Source: Clostridia bacterium
Lineage (GTDB): Bacteria; Bacillota; Clostridia; Lachnospirales; Lachnospiraceae
Reading direction: 5' to 3'
Length of the DNA stretch: 64,000 nucleotides
NCBI GenBank assembly: GCA_910575725.1
Contig: CAJTFE010000007.1
Coordinates: 1-64,000, forward strand
This document shows, piece after piece, positions 1 to 7,423 of the stretch; the stretch's first letter is position 1; the number at the start of each line of letters is the position of its first letter. The notes beneath the pieces were generated by a model, which made no database searches, was not told the DNA's origin, and saw only the letters and a program-made list of their open reading frames with translations. The position numbers and the translations under genes were made by a program.

Positions 1-123
1 GATCAGCTTATAGAACTTCTGACAGCTAACAGAATCCTCATATCATCACAATATATGGCTGATTTATGGCAGGGTTCCTCTGACAAGCCTTGTTTAACTT
101 AATGACATTGTGTGTGAACAATA

Positions 124-194
124 ACCGATACTTGGTAGTCCAACAATTTTTTAATCACAAATTTATTGTTTTCCAAGTATTGGTTTGTTATAAT
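124..194 (+). promoter_or_regulatory. Promoter and inverted-repeat operator of the toxin-antitoxin pair
   Basis: A -35 TTGTTT (166-171) and -10 TATAAT (189-194) are separated by 17 bp. Twelve-base arms at 124-135 (ACCGATACTTGG) and 173-184 (CCAAGTATTGGT) are complementary except for one position and bracket the -35. Autorepression by the antitoxin or the antitoxin-toxin complex is the usual arrangement for such pairs; here it is inferred from position only. No gene was found in 1-294. Confidence 0.55.
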
Positions 195-312
195 TTAGTT
201 GATATAGTATAAAATTATGAAGTAACAGAAAGTATATTTTGTGTCGTGTGAGTATTTCCATATCACTCTTAACGTATATGAGATATGGACATAGTTGAAA
301 GGATGTGTTTTT

Positions 313-540
313 ATGGCGTATGATACGTTAGTCAGAGAAGCGAAAGACCTTCCAGAAGATATGATAGAGCAGGTAATTGATTTTATGAGGTTTTTGAAAT
401 ACGCTTCGGAAAAAGAGCAGGCAAAGCATTCTAGTAATAATATTACATTTCGCAGAGCGGTAAATCCGTTAGCGGATGAATTTATTTCTATGGCAGAGGA
501 TTTTGACGAAACACCGGAATGTTTTAAGGAGTATATATAA
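313..540 (+). CDS. Antitoxin of a PIN-toxin pair (DUF2281/VapB-like)
   Basis: A 75-residue protein, acidic toward its C-terminus. The N-terminal half, with DTLVREAKDLPEDMIEQVIDF followed by MRFLKYASE, is typical of DUF2281-type antitoxins that pair with PIN toxins. Such antitoxins bind DNA at one end and wrap the toxin with the other. The ATG at 313 is chosen because AAAGGATG lies just upstream; a TTG at 295 in the same frame has no ribosome binding site. Its stop codon overlaps the toxin start by one base (TAATG), showing translational coupling. The gene is clearly more AT-rich than the chromosome to its right, which suggests transfer. Family assignment is by sequence resemblance only. Confidence 0.75.
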   Translation: MAYDTLVREAKDLPEDMIEQVIDFMRFLKYASEKEQAKHSSNNITFRRAVNPLADEFISMAEDFDETPECFKEYI

Positions 541-920
541 TGTATCTATTGGACACCAATGCCCTCTTATACTTTTTGTATGATAGCGGAAAACTTTCAA
601 AAAGAGCATCAGACATCATTTACCGTAATGATGAAAAAATCAATGTAAGTATTGTTTCTATGTGGGAAATTGCGATTAAGTCAAGCATTGGGAAATTGGA
701 AATTAAAAGTTCAATTTCTAAAATTGCGGAAACTTGTGAAAACGAGCAATTTGATATTCTTCCTATAAAACCGTTTCATCTGGACAAAATCGAACGACTC
801 CCTGCGATTCATGGAGACCCATTTGACCGACTGATTATTTCACAGGCCATTTCAGAAAATCTTGTAATTATTACGAAAGATGGAACAATACCAATGTATA
901 ATGTTAAGGTTTTATGGTAA
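540..920 (+). CDS. PIN-domain toxin (VapC-like ribonuclease)
   Basis: A 126-residue PIN domain. The acidic metal-binding residues are visible: D5 in LLDTNALL, E43 in MWEIAIK, D93 and D96 in GDPFDRLI, and D114 near the C-terminus. PIN toxins of this kind are Mg-dependent ribonucleases that cleave tRNA or rRNA when freed from their antitoxin. The length matches the family and all catalytic acids are present, so it looks intact. It is coupled to the antitoxin gene by a one-base overlap. Target specificity cannot be read from sequence. The pair stands next to a phage lysis cassette and may be a leftover of the same acquired element. Confidence 0.85.
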   Translation: MYLLDTNALLYFLYDSGKLSKRASDIIYRNDEKINVSIVSMWEIAIKSSIGKLEIKSSISKIAETCENEQFDILPIKPFHLDKIERLPAIHGDPFDRLIISQAISENLVIITKDGTIPMYNVKVLW

Positions 921-1131
921 GCTGAATTTAAGGGTATCTGCATAGCTGTTCCACAGGACGTCCGAGGATTGATTTTAAGGATTGGGATTTTTAAAATATA
1001 TTGACAATTTTCAAAATTCAGAATATTTGATATAATTAGATAAATTTAAAGAGTTGATAGATGGTTTATCAGTTTGACTGTGTGACAGTTGCAAGTGCTT
1101 AGAGAAGCAAAATTTTATATAGAGCAGCTTT

Positions 1132-1179
1132 AGGAGAAGCAGATTGCCGTTCATGGCAATCTTTTTGCTTCTCCTTTTT
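1132..1179 (+). terminator. Strong stem-loop with T-tract before the lysis cassette
   Basis: AGGAGAAGC (1132-1140) pairs with GCTTCTCCT (1167-1175), and AGATTGCC (1141-1148) pairs with GGCAATCT (1155-1162) around a six-base loop; a T run follows. This fits a rho-independent terminator. The interval 921-1285 contains no gene that I can support; apart from this hairpin there is only AT-rich sequence with a weak promoter-like TTGACA (1001) and TATAAT (1031) spaced too widely (24 bp). Confidence 0.6.
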
Positions 1180-1285
1180 TGCTGCCGCTGATTGGAGAAA
1201 GGCGGCGGCTGGCATCAAATGGTACAAGTATCTAAAAAATAGCTGATATCATATACTGATATAAAACGGTATAGGAAAGAAGATT

Positions 1286-1546
1286 ATGTCAAATGAATTG
1301 CTTGTGGCCGTGGTTGGACTAATTGGAAGCCTTTGTGGTTCTGTAATCGGCGTATTCGGAAGCGCAAAAGTCCTTACATACCGTGTTGCAGAGCTTGAAG
1401 AAAAAATAAAAAAGCAGTATGAAAGCTGCTCCGTGATAGATGGCCGTGTAGATAGGCTTGAAGAAAAGCAGGCGGTAATGGAGGAAAAAATAAAGATGGC
1501 AGACCGCAGGATTGAAAACCTAGAAAAGAGAGGACGAAAAGTATGA
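1286..1546 (+). CDS. Phage lysis-cassette membrane/coiled-coil protein (XhlA-like)
   Basis: An 86-residue protein with one N-terminal membrane segment (about residues 5-27, glycine rich) followed by a long charged coiled coil (about 33-84, heptads of E, K and L). Small proteins with one membrane helix and a coiled coil, encoded just before the holin, are known as XhlA/hemolysin-like lysis accessories in phages of Gram-positive bacteria. The usual XhlA order is coiled coil first and membrane helix last; here the order is reversed, so the assignment rests mainly on context. Its stop overlaps the next start by four bases (ATGA-type coupling). Confidence 0.6.
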   Translation: MSNELLVAVVGLIGSLCGSVIGVFGSAKVLTYRVAELEEKIKKQYESCSVIDGRVDRLEEKQAVMEEKIKMADRRIENLEKRGRKV

Positions 1547-1776
1547 AAAAAATTGACTGGGCAAGAAAACTGACGAGCAGGAAGTTCTGGGCGGCGGTTG
1601 CAGGATTCGTAACCCCACTTATGACAATGCTGCACGTATCTGACAGCACGGCAGTGCAGGTTACGGCTCTCATTATGGCTGGAGGTACATTGATTGCCTA
1701 TATTATCGGCGAGGGATTAACAGATGCTGCAAATATTGAAATGAAGGAGAATGTAAATGAGCAAAAAAGTAATTGA
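1543..1776 (+). CDS. Phage holin
   Basis: A 77-residue protein beginning MKKIDWARKLTSRKFW, then two membrane helices (about 16-34 and 38-56) and a charged tail ending NEQKSN. The basic-aromatic start followed by two helices is characteristic of small clostridial and streptococcal phage holins. Holins oligomerise in the cytoplasmic membrane and release the endolysin at a set time. It lies between the XhlA-like gene and the endolysin gene and overlaps both, which is the classical lysis-cassette order. Confidence 0.75.
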   Translation: MKKIDWARKLTSRKFWAAVAGFVTPLMTMLHVSDSTAVQVTALIMAGGTLIAYIIGEGLTDAANIEMKENVNEQKSN

Positions 1777-2650
1777 CGTATCCAGTTACCAAGGAGAGAT
1801 TGACTGGGGCAAGGTAAAGGCTTCCGGCATCCAGGGCGCAATCCTTAAGGTGATCCGCAAGGATCTGAACCCAGACAAACAGTTTGAGAATAACTGGAAA
1901 GGATGCGAAAAGGCCGGCGTTCCGATTGTTGGAGTATACAATTATTCCTATGCTGCCACAGCGGCCAAAGCCAGAACGGATGCGGAAAAGGTGTTGTCTA
2001 TCCTGGCCGGACGCAAAACTAAGGTTTGGCTTGATGTGGAGGATGCCAGCCAGAAGGGGCTGGGAATCACCCTAATCCATATCATCCAGGCATACCAGGA
2101 GGTAATAGAGGGGGAAGGCCTGGAATTCGGAGTTTATACCGGCCTGTCATTTTATAACAGCTATATTAAGCCCTGGGCCGGTTATCTGACCTGCCGGTTT
2201 TGGATCGCCCGGTATCCTTCCAGTGCAGCGATGCCGGTGGATGAGCTTCCGTCTATCGTTGAGCAGCCGATAATCAAGCATATCCTGGAAGGATGGCAGT
2301 ATAGCAGCAAGGGACGAATTACGGGGATTTCCGGAAATGCGGACATGAATCTCTGGTACGGGGAAATTATGAGTACGCCTGAAGTACCGCAGAAAAACCC
2401 TTATTCGGCCCCGGATAAAATCCTTGAGCTTAAACTTATCCGGATGCGCGGTGATGATGTGGGCTGGGTACAGTATCATTTAGTCCGCCTTGGCTTCCTG
2501 CCGGCCGAAAACAGCAAGGGAAAGAGTAATATTGATAAAATCTTCGGCCCGGCCACGAAAGCGGCTGTCATGGCGGCACAGGCGCATTACGGCATCTCTG
2601 TGGACGGTATTGTCGGATCTGTGACGGTATATGTTCTGCGCTACAATTAA
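1757..2650 (+). CDS. Phage endolysin: GH25 muramidase with peptidoglycan-binding tail
   Basis: A 297-residue protein with no signal peptide. Residues 4-200 are a GH25 lysozyme domain with the catalytic acids in IDVSSYQ (D7) and WLDVED (91-96); GH25 enzymes cut the MurNAc-GlcNAc bond of peptidoglycan. Residues about 222-297 form a PG_binding_1 module (VQYHLVRLGFL, then FGPATKAAV, then DGIVG). The ATG at 1757 lies within the end of the holin gene, with AAGGAGAATG upstream. No capsid, tail, integrase or terminase genes are near, so the cassette is orphaned or marks the end of a prophage lying left of the window. Confidence 0.9.
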   Translation: MSKKVIDVSSYQGEIDWGKVKASGIQGAILKVIRKDLNPDKQFENNWKGCEKAGVPIVGVYNYSYAATAAKARTDAEKVLSILAGRKTKVWLDVEDASQKGLGITLIHIIQAYQEVIEGEGLEFGVYTGLSFYNSYIKPWAGYLTCRFWIARYPSSAAMPVDELPSIVEQPIIKHILEGWQYSSKGRITGISGNADMNLWYGEIMSTPEVPQKNPYSAPDKILELKLIRMRGDDVGWVQYHLVRLGFLPAENSKGKSNIDKIFGPATKAAVMAAQAHYGISVDGIVGSVTVYVLRYN

Positions 2651-2720
2651 AATTTGTCATGGAAATGGAAAAGTATTAAAGATACAATGGTTTTAGATAG
2701 TAGTAATAAAATTATTTATG

Positions 2721-2749
2721 TTGAAATGCACTCCCATGTAGTATATACT
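2721..2749 (+). promoter_or_regulatory. Promoter of the SEC-C/YdcF pair
   Basis: TTGAAA (2721-2726) and TATACT (2744-2749) with 17-bp spacing, about 57 bp ahead of the SEC-C start codon. Confidence 0.6.
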
Positions 2750-2805
2750 ATAAAAGCACAGGAATTCAGTGCATAAAACCAGAAAACAAAGGATGGAGAA
2801 AAATT

Positions 2806-3306
2806 ATGGCATTACTGAAACAGTGGCGTGATATGGCTTATGACCAGGAAGCGAACAAGGGAGACATTCAGAGATTTTGGGCAAAATATTTTGACATAGA
2901 AAAAGGCATCTACGAGCAGCTTCTGGGAGATCCGGACACAGAGGTAAAGGGAACTGTAAAGGAGCTTGCAGAAAAGTACGGCCAGGATGTTATGACCATG
3001 ACCGGCTTTCTGGACGGCATCAACGACAGCCTGGCAGAGCCCAACCCCATTGACGATATGGAGGAGGACACAGTTGTATCTCTGAAGTTTGACAAGGAAA
3101 TGCTGTACAAGAACATGGTAGCGGCAAAGGCAGACTGGCTCTACGAGCTTCCCCAGTGGGAGGCGGTTTTCTCGGAGGAGAAGCGCAAAGAGCTTTATCT
3201 GGAGCAGAAAAAGTCCGGTACCATTGTAAAAGGGCCTAAGATCGGAAGAAACGATCCCTGTCCCTGCGGAAGCGGCAAGAAGTACAAAAAATGCTGCGGA
3301 AGATAG
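2806..3306 (+). CDS. SEC-C motif protein
   Basis: A 166-residue soluble protein. The C-terminus carries the SEC-C zinc motif ([17 protein letters not shown], about 148-164), the same C-x-C-x8-CC element found at the end of SecA, where it binds zinc and contacts SecB or ribosomes. The N-terminal 140 residues are helical and acidic, with no catalytic motif I recognise. GGATGGAG precedes the start. The last 16 bases overlap the next gene, so the two form an operon. The role is not known; a ribosome- or chaperone-associated adaptor is a reasonable inference. Confidence 0.8.
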   Translation: MALLKQWRDMAYDQEANKGDIQRFWAKYFDIEKGIYEQLLGDPDTEVKGTVKELAEKYGQDVMTMTGFLDGINDSLAEPNPIDDMEEDTVVSLKFDKEMLYKNMVAAKADWLYELPQWEAVFSEEKRKELYLEQKKSGTIVKGPKIGRNDPCPCGSGKKYKKCCGR

Positions 3307-4067
3307 AACGGATGGGAATGATATTCCTGGCGCTTGGGGCTTTATGCGTCCTCTATTATATAGGGATTGTGCTTTACGCCGGTCTGAGGGCTTCCTTTTC
3401 ATGGTTCTGGCTGTTTCTGGGAGGGGCCTTTTTTCTGGCGGGGGCAGTCTGCCGCATTCCGGTGCTTCATACGGCTTTTGAGCGGCTCCCCTCTCTGGTA
3501 AAAGTCATGGGCGGCATTTTTTTGGCAGCCGGCCTGGCAGGATTTTTGTTTGTGGAGGGATGCATTATAAGCGCAATGACAGGAAGCGGGGAGGAGCCGG
3601 TGGATTATCTGATTGTCCTGGGTGCCCAGGTAAAGGGAACCAGGGTAAGCAAAGCCCTCAGCCAGCGCCTTTCCAGGGCGGCAGAGTATCTGATGGAGCA
3701 TGAAGATACCATCGTCATTGTGTCCGGCGGACAGGGGCAGGGAGAGGACATTTCCGAGGCTTCTGCCATGAAAACATGGCTTATCAGCCGGGGAATCGAA
3801 GAAGAGCGGATCCTGGAAGAGGACAAGTCCGTCAATACCAGCCAGAATATCCGTTTCAGCAAAGAGCTGATGGAGAATCCGGAGGCTTCGGTGGGCATTG
3901 TGTCCAATGATTTCCATGTGTTCCGGGCTGCGCACATTGCCAAAGCCCAGGGACTTGATGCCATTCCCATTCCGGCGCCTTCGTCTCTTGGCATGTATCC
4001 TCATTATATGGTGAGGGAGGCCTTTGCAGTTGTGAAGGATTTGGCAGTGGGGAATATGGTATTTTAG
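3291..4067 (+). CDS. YdcF/SanA-type DUF218 membrane protein
   Basis: A 258-residue protein: three membrane segments in the first 90 residues (about 8-30, 37-58, 70-92), then a DUF218 domain from about 100. Visible family motifs are YLIVLGAQV, the IVSGGQG loop, the acidic EA-S stretch and the SNDFHVFRA segment near the C-terminus. DUF218 proteins include SanA and ElyC, which affect envelope barrier and peptidoglycan-precursor functions; the biochemical reaction is unsettled. Translation is coupled to the SEC-C gene by overlap, so its start lies in the conserved SEC-C codons. Confidence 0.8.
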   Translation: MLRKIERMGMIFLALGALCVLYYIGIVLYAGLRASFSWFWLFLGGAFFLAGAVCRIPVLHTAFERLPSLVKVMGGIFLAAGLAGFLFVEGCIISAMTGSGEEPVDYLIVLGAQVKGTRVSKALSQRLSRAAEYLMEHEDTIVIVSGGQGQGEDISEASAMKTWLISRGIEEERILEEDKSVNTSQNIRFSKELMENPEASVGIVSNDFHVFRAAHIAKAQGLDAIPIPAPSSLGMYPHYMVREAFAVVKDLAVGNMVF

Positions 4068-4105
4068 AGGATTTTATCGGGCGTTTTTTTGAGGCTTTGA
4101 TTCCG

Positions 4106-4157
4106 GCCTTGTGCAAAAGAATCTTGTTGTTCTGGTTCTTTTCGCAAGGCTGTTTTT
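4106..4157 (+). terminator. Rho-independent terminator after the YdcF-like gene
   Basis: GCCTTG-T-GCAAAAGAA (4106-4121) pairs with TTCTTTT-C-GCAAGGC (4136-4150), followed by TGTTTTT. Confidence 0.8.
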
Positions 4158-4185
4158 ATCCGGACTTTAATGGAAAAGAAACGAT

Positions 4186-4209
4186 AGGGATATTATGGAA
4201 CTGGAATTA
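4186..4209 (+). repeat. Right-end remnant of a type B hairpin repeat
   Basis: AGGGATATTATGGAACTGGAAT matches the right stem and tail of the type B elements (compare 22128-22148) but has no left partner here. It lies directly before a type A element, so A and B copies are found side by side at this locus, as they are at 49639-49857. Confidence 0.7.
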
Positions 4210-4213
4210 AGAA

Positions 4214-4345
4214 GGTAAAGTCGCAAAGGCGCACGAGAGGAACTTTTATGAGTGTTCTTTCGAATAAAAGTTTCTCTCATTACCGGTGTGTCGAAGCGAC
4301 TTTACCCTTTAGTGCTATCGCGCAGCGATTTTTACTAGGAGGACA
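4214..4345 (+). repeat. Type A hairpin leader element, copy 1 (before arsC-like gene)
   Basis: GGTAAAGTCGC (4214-4224) pairs with GCGACTTTACC (4296-4306), giving a 93-bp hairpin. An inner stem of GAGAGGAACTTTTAT with ATAAAAGTTTCTCTC lies inside, and an unpaired ATTACCG sits on the 3' side between the stems. After the hairpin comes a small GTGCTATCGCGCAGCGAT stem and then the AGGAGG of the next gene. The same sequence recurs at 49639-49760 and, as a right half, at 16600-16655. An open frame crosses it (from 4248) but the repeat shows that it is not coding. Confidence 0.85.
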
Positions 4346-4349
4346 TATA

Positions 4350-4709
4350 ATGTTATTTATTGAGTACCCAAAATGCAGTACATGCCAGAAGGCAAAAAAA
4401 TGGCTGGAAGCCAACCACATTGAATTTGAGGATCGCCATATTGTAGAGCAGAATCCCACAGAGGAAGAGCTGAGAACCTGGATCAAGGAGAGCGGCCTGC
4501 CCCTCAAGCGTTTTTTCAACACCAGCGGCATGAAATACCGTGAGCTGGGACTGAAGGACAAGCTGGAAACCATGAGCGGGGAGGAGCAGATCCGTTTGCT
4601 GGCCACAGACGGCATGCTGGTAAAACGCCCCCTTGTCATCGGCGAAAAGATTCTCACGGGCTTCCGGGAAAAGGAGTGGACAGAGGCTCTCCTTGTGCAG
4701 AATAGATAA
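4350..4709 (+). CDS. ArsC/Spx-family thioredoxin-fold protein
   Basis: A 119-residue protein of the ArsC/Spx/YffB group. The CSTC motif (about residues 9-12) sits at the start of the thioredoxin-like fold (FIEYPKCSTCQKAKKWL), and the family pattern FNTSGMKYRELGLKDK follows at mid-protein, with KRPLVI near the end. Members either reduce arsenate with glutathione or thioredoxin or, as in Spx, bind the alpha subunit of RNA polymerase. The CxxC motif is Spx-like, but no ars genes are near, so a redox-regulatory or general reductase role is as likely. The ATG at 4350 follows AGGAGG; the longer upstream frame reads through a repeat. Confidence 0.8.
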   Translation: MLFIEYPKCSTCQKAKKWLEANHIEFEDRHIVEQNPTEEELRTWIKESGLPLKRFFNTSGMKYRELGLKDKLETMSGEEQIRLLATDGMLVKRPLVIGEKILTGFREKEWTEALLVQNR

Positions 4710-4734
4710 ACCTTTAAAAGAAAGAATGCCATTA

Positions 4735-4763
4735 TTGACAAAATTTACAATTAATGGCACAAT
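4735..4763 (+). promoter_or_regulatory. Promoter of the Sir2-like gene
   Basis: TTGACA (4735-4740), 17 bp, then CACAAT (4758-4763), about 45 bp ahead of the start codon. Confidence 0.5.
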
Positions 4764-4807
4764 AGAGTGAGAAACGGTTATCATATAATTCTGCAGGAGG
4801 TATGGTT

Positions 4808-5554
4808 ATGGATCAATATGGGATGATTCGGGAAATTCTGGAGAAAAGCGCTTACACAGTTGCCATGTGCGGCACAGACATGATGAAGGAGTCGGGAATG
4901 CAGAGTATGCGCGCTCCCGAGATTTCCTATAAGGTGGAGAGGGAGTACGGCTACTCCCCGGAAGAGATCTTTTCCTCCGTATTCTACACCAACCGCACAG
5001 AGACATTTTTTAAGTATTATAAGAAAGAGATGCTGGAGCCCGCCCTGGAGCCAAGCGAAGGCTTTTCCGCTCTTGCAGAGCTGGAGCGAAGGGGACAGCT
5101 TCAGTATTCCATCACCAACAATGTTTACGATCTTCCGGAGAGAGCCGGCTGTAAGAACGTTCTGAATCTTCACGGAACGATTTTTGACAATGAGTGCCCC
5201 CGCTGTGGGAAAAAGTATCTTATGGAGTACATACGGGACGCAAAGAAGATTCCCCTGTGCGAAAAGTGCCAGATCCCTGTGCGGCCGAAGGTGATGCTGT
5301 TCGGAGAGCAGGTAGACAATCAGCTGATGACCAAGGCAGTCAATGAGATTTCCAAGGCGGACGTGCTCCTTCTTCTGGGCACAACCTTCAGCTCCGGCCT
5401 CTGCGAGCAGTATGTGAAGTATTTTGAGGGAAGCAGTCTGATTCTGATAAACAGCCAGGAGCATTTCATGGATGAAAAGGCAGATGTCATCCTCCGTGAG
5501 GAGGTAAAAACCGCCCTGCCCAAGATTGTCTGGCCGGAAGGAAAAAAAGCATAA
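4808..5554 (+). CDS. Atypical Sir2-family protein
   Basis: A 248-residue sirtuin-fold protein. The zinc ribbon (CPRCGKKY, later CEKCQIPVRPKVMLFGE), the VLNLHG segment with the catalytic-type histidine, and the LLLGTTFSSG turn are clear sirtuin features. However the NAD-binding GAGxS signature is replaced by CGTDMMKESGM, and the TQNxDxLH element reads TNNVYDLPERAG. Sirtuins remove acyl groups from lysine using NAD, or in some families transfer ADP-ribose; with these changes the activity is uncertain. The ATG at 4808 is preferred because GGAGG at 4796 gives a seven-base spacing, whereas the ATG at 4802 is too close. It is a single-gene unit between a promoter and a terminator. Confidence 0.75.
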   Translation: MDQYGMIREILEKSAYTVAMCGTDMMKESGMQSMRAPEISYKVEREYGYSPEEIFSSVFYTNRTETFFKYYKKEMLEPALEPSEGFSALAELERRGQLQYSITNNVYDLPERAGCKNVLNLHGTIFDNECPRCGKKYLMEYIRDAKKIPLCEKCQIPVRPKVMLFGEQVDNQLMTKAVNEISKADVLLLLGTTFSSGLCEQYVKYFEGSSLILINSQEHFMDEKADVILREEVKTALPKIVWPEGKKA

Positions 5555-5562
5555 AGAAAAAC

Positions 5563-5589
5563 GGAGGGGCTGTTTTGACAGCCTCTTTT
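5563..5589 (+). terminator. Terminator after the Sir2-like gene
   Basis: GAGGGGCTGT pairs with ACAGCCTCTT around a TTTG loop and is followed by T-rich sequence. Confidence 0.65.
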
Positions 5590-5637
5590 CAGCTTACAAA
5601 AAGCATTTCATTACGACAGAAAAGGAGAAGCAGTCAT

Positions 5638-6204
5638 ATGAAATTACTGGAAGAAAGGATTTTGCAGGAGGGAATTGTCCTTGGGCAGGATATCCTTAAG
5701 GTAGACGGATTTATCAATCACCAGGTAGACATAGAGCTGATGGAGGCCCTGGGACAGGATATGGCGGAGCATTTTAAGGGGCAGGGAATCACGAAGGTAT
5801 TTACCATCGAATCCTCCGGAATTGCCCCGGCCCTGTTCACTGCCAGATATCTGGGCGTACCTATGGTAATATTGAAGAAACAGATTTCAAAAAATCTGCA
5901 GACAGAAGTATGGCAGACAGAAGTGGCTTCCTATACAAAGGACGTTTCCTATGAGCTGACTCTTGCGAAGAATTACATTTCAGATACAGACCATATCCTA
6001 ATCATAGATGATTTCCTGGCAAACGGCGAGGCGGCTACAGGGGCAGTCAGGCTTATCCGCAAGGCTCATGCCACCATAGCTGGCGTAGGCGTCCTCATTG
6101 AAAAAGCTTTCCAGCCTGGACGGACGAAGCTGGAGAGCCAGGGAATCACCGTGTACGCTCAGGCAAGCATCCGGGCATTTGAGGACGGACGGGCAGTATT
6201 TTAA
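5638..6204 (+). CDS. xpt: Xanthine phosphoribosyltransferase
   Basis: A 188-residue type I phosphoribosyltransferase that converts xanthine and PRPP to XMP for purine salvage in the cytoplasm. It begins MKLLEERILQEGIVLG, the usual Xpt start; the PRPP-binding loop is ILIIDDFLANGEA (about 120-132), and the FTIESSGIAPA and LKKQISKNL segments match the family. AAGGAG is ten bases upstream of the ATG. No purine riboswitch was found in the short leader, unlike in Bacillus subtilis xpt. The next gene follows after 33 bp in the same direction. Confidence 0.93.
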   Translation: MKLLEERILQEGIVLGQDILKVDGFINHQVDIELMEALGQDMAEHFKGQGITKVFTIESSGIAPALFTARYLGVPMVILKKQISKNLQTEVWQTEVASYTKDVSYELTLAKNYISDTDHILIIDDFLANGEAATGAVRLIRKAHATIAGVGVLIEKAFQPGRTKLESQGITVYAQASIRAFEDGRAVF

Positions 6205-6237
6205 AGAATCGTTATAGAAAGAAGGAAGATCAATCAA

Positions 6238-7128
6238 ATGAAAATTGCGTCATGGGGACTGGAAAAGCGGGATTTGCCCCGGCTGTTCACAGCCGTTGCA
6301 GGAATGCTGGTCTTTTCCGTCGGAATCAATCTCTTTGTAGTTCCGGCAGAGCTTTACAACGGAGGTGTACTGGGAATCAGCCAGATCCTGCGTACCCTCC
6401 TTATCCGCTATGCCCATCTCAACTTCGGAAGCGTGGACATTGCCGGACTTATTAACCTTTTGTTCAATATCCCTCTGTTTTTTCTGGCCTACCGTTCTAT
6501 CGGCAGAGGCTTCTTTGTGCGTACCCTGATCTGCGTTATCAGCCAGACCATGTTTCTCACCGTTATTCCCATACCGGCCGTCCCTCTGGTAGAAGACACC
6601 CTGACGGCCAGCCTTATCGGGGGAATCGTAGCAGGGGCCGGAATCGGCATTTCCCTCAAGAACGGCGGATCCAGCGGCGGCTTGGACATTCTGGGCGTCT
6701 ACTACACCAAGCGCCGCCAGGATTTCAGCGTAGGCCGCCTGTCTCTGAGCGTAAACTTGTTTATTTATCTGGCCTGCGCCCTGCTGTTTGATATCACCGT
6801 AGTCATCTACTGCATCATCTACACTGCGGTCAGCACCCTGATCATGGATCGCACCCACAGCCAGAATATCAGCACCGAGGTCTTTGTATTCACCAAGGAA
6901 GAACCCGATCAGATTATGGACTACATTCTAAAAGAGCTGGTCCGGGGGGCCACCTATTGGGAGGCAAAAGGCGGCTACACCGAAGAAACCACCAACATTA
7001 TATTTACCGTAATCTCCAAGCATGAACTCTCGGCCCTCAAGCGCCGGCTCCGCATCCTGGATCCCCAGGCTTTTGTCGTGAGCAAGGAGCACGTAGGCAT
7101 CGAAGGAAAATTCGTAAAGCACCTGTAA
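6238..7128 (+). CDS. YitT-family membrane protein (DUF161 + DUF2179)
   Basis: A 296-residue integral membrane protein. About five or six hydrophobic segments span residues 15-200 (including the NGGSSGGLDILG loop typical of the family), followed by a cytoplasmic DUF2179 domain (about 210-290, with the TYWEAKGGYT element and a terminal IEGKFV). YitT proteins are widespread in Bacillota; transport or membrane regulation has been suggested but the substrate is not known. GAAGGAAG lies upstream of the ATG. Confidence 0.88.
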   Translation: MKIASWGLEKRDLPRLFTAVAGMLVFSVGINLFVVPAELYNGGVLGISQILRTLLIRYAHLNFGSVDIAGLINLLFNIPLFFLAYRSIGRGFFVRTLICVISQTMFLTVIPIPAVPLVEDTLTASLIGGIVAGAGIGISLKNGGSSGGLDILGVYYTKRRQDFSVGRLSLSVNLFIYLACALLFDITVVIYCIIYTAVSTLIMDRTHSQNISTEVFVFTKEEPDQIMDYILKELVRGATYWEAKGGYTEETTNIIFTVISKHELSALKRRLRILDPQAFVVSKEHVGIEGKFVKHL

Positions 7129-7193
7129 TATTTCCGAACAGCCTTTTCATAAAAAAGCATAAAAAATTAGGGATTATGCGCAAATATTTCAAG

Positions 7194-7222
7194 TAGACTT
7201 ATTTTGTTTCATAAGGTATAAT
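7194..7222 (+). promoter_or_regulatory. Promoter of the transglutaminase-like surface protein
   Basis: TAGACT (7194-7199), 17 bp, TATAAT (7217-7222). The transcript would start near 7229, leaving a leader of almost 200 bases. Confidence 0.65.
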
Positions 7223-7236
7223 GAAATCTCAATCCG

Positions 7237-7392
7237 CCATATACGGTAAATATCATCGCATGTGAACCTGAATTCGAATCCGGTACAGACCTGCTGTGAT
7301 TGCCCTGCAGAATTATCTGCAGAGACATCTGGAAGATTGAAAAGGATTAGAATTGCTTCAAAGAGTAGTATTTTTGAAGCGTCTGCCTGCCA
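7237..7392 (+). promoter_or_regulatory. Probable cobalamin riboswitch
   Basis: The leader has the ordered landmarks of the B12 element: GAATCC, ACAGACCTGCTGTGA (matching the conserved C..CTGTRA core), then CTGGAAGATTG in the place of the GGAAG element, and finally GAAGC with GTCTGCCTGCC at the end, resembling AAGCCAGGAGACCTGCC. The upstream GGTG box is degenerate (GTGAACCTGAATTC). The match is by eye against the known consensus. If right, the surface protein downstream is controlled by cobalamin, as seen for B12-linked envelope proteins in other gut Firmicutes. Confidence 0.5.
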
Positions 7393-7423
7393 AAAAAGAA
7401 AAAATAACGACAGGAGAAAAGAG

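Noticed and set aside
1001-1036. Promoter TTGACA...TATAAT before the lysis genes
   Set aside because: The spacing is 24 bp, too long for a normal sigma-A promoter.
4248-4349. N-terminal extension of the ArsC/Spx protein
   Set aside because: The bases belong to a type A hairpin repeat that is also found away from this gene, and AGGAGG precedes the ATG at 4350.
5555-5637. Purine riboswitch before xpt
   Set aside because: The gap is too short and holds only the terminator of the preceding gene; the conserved junction and loop sequences are missing.
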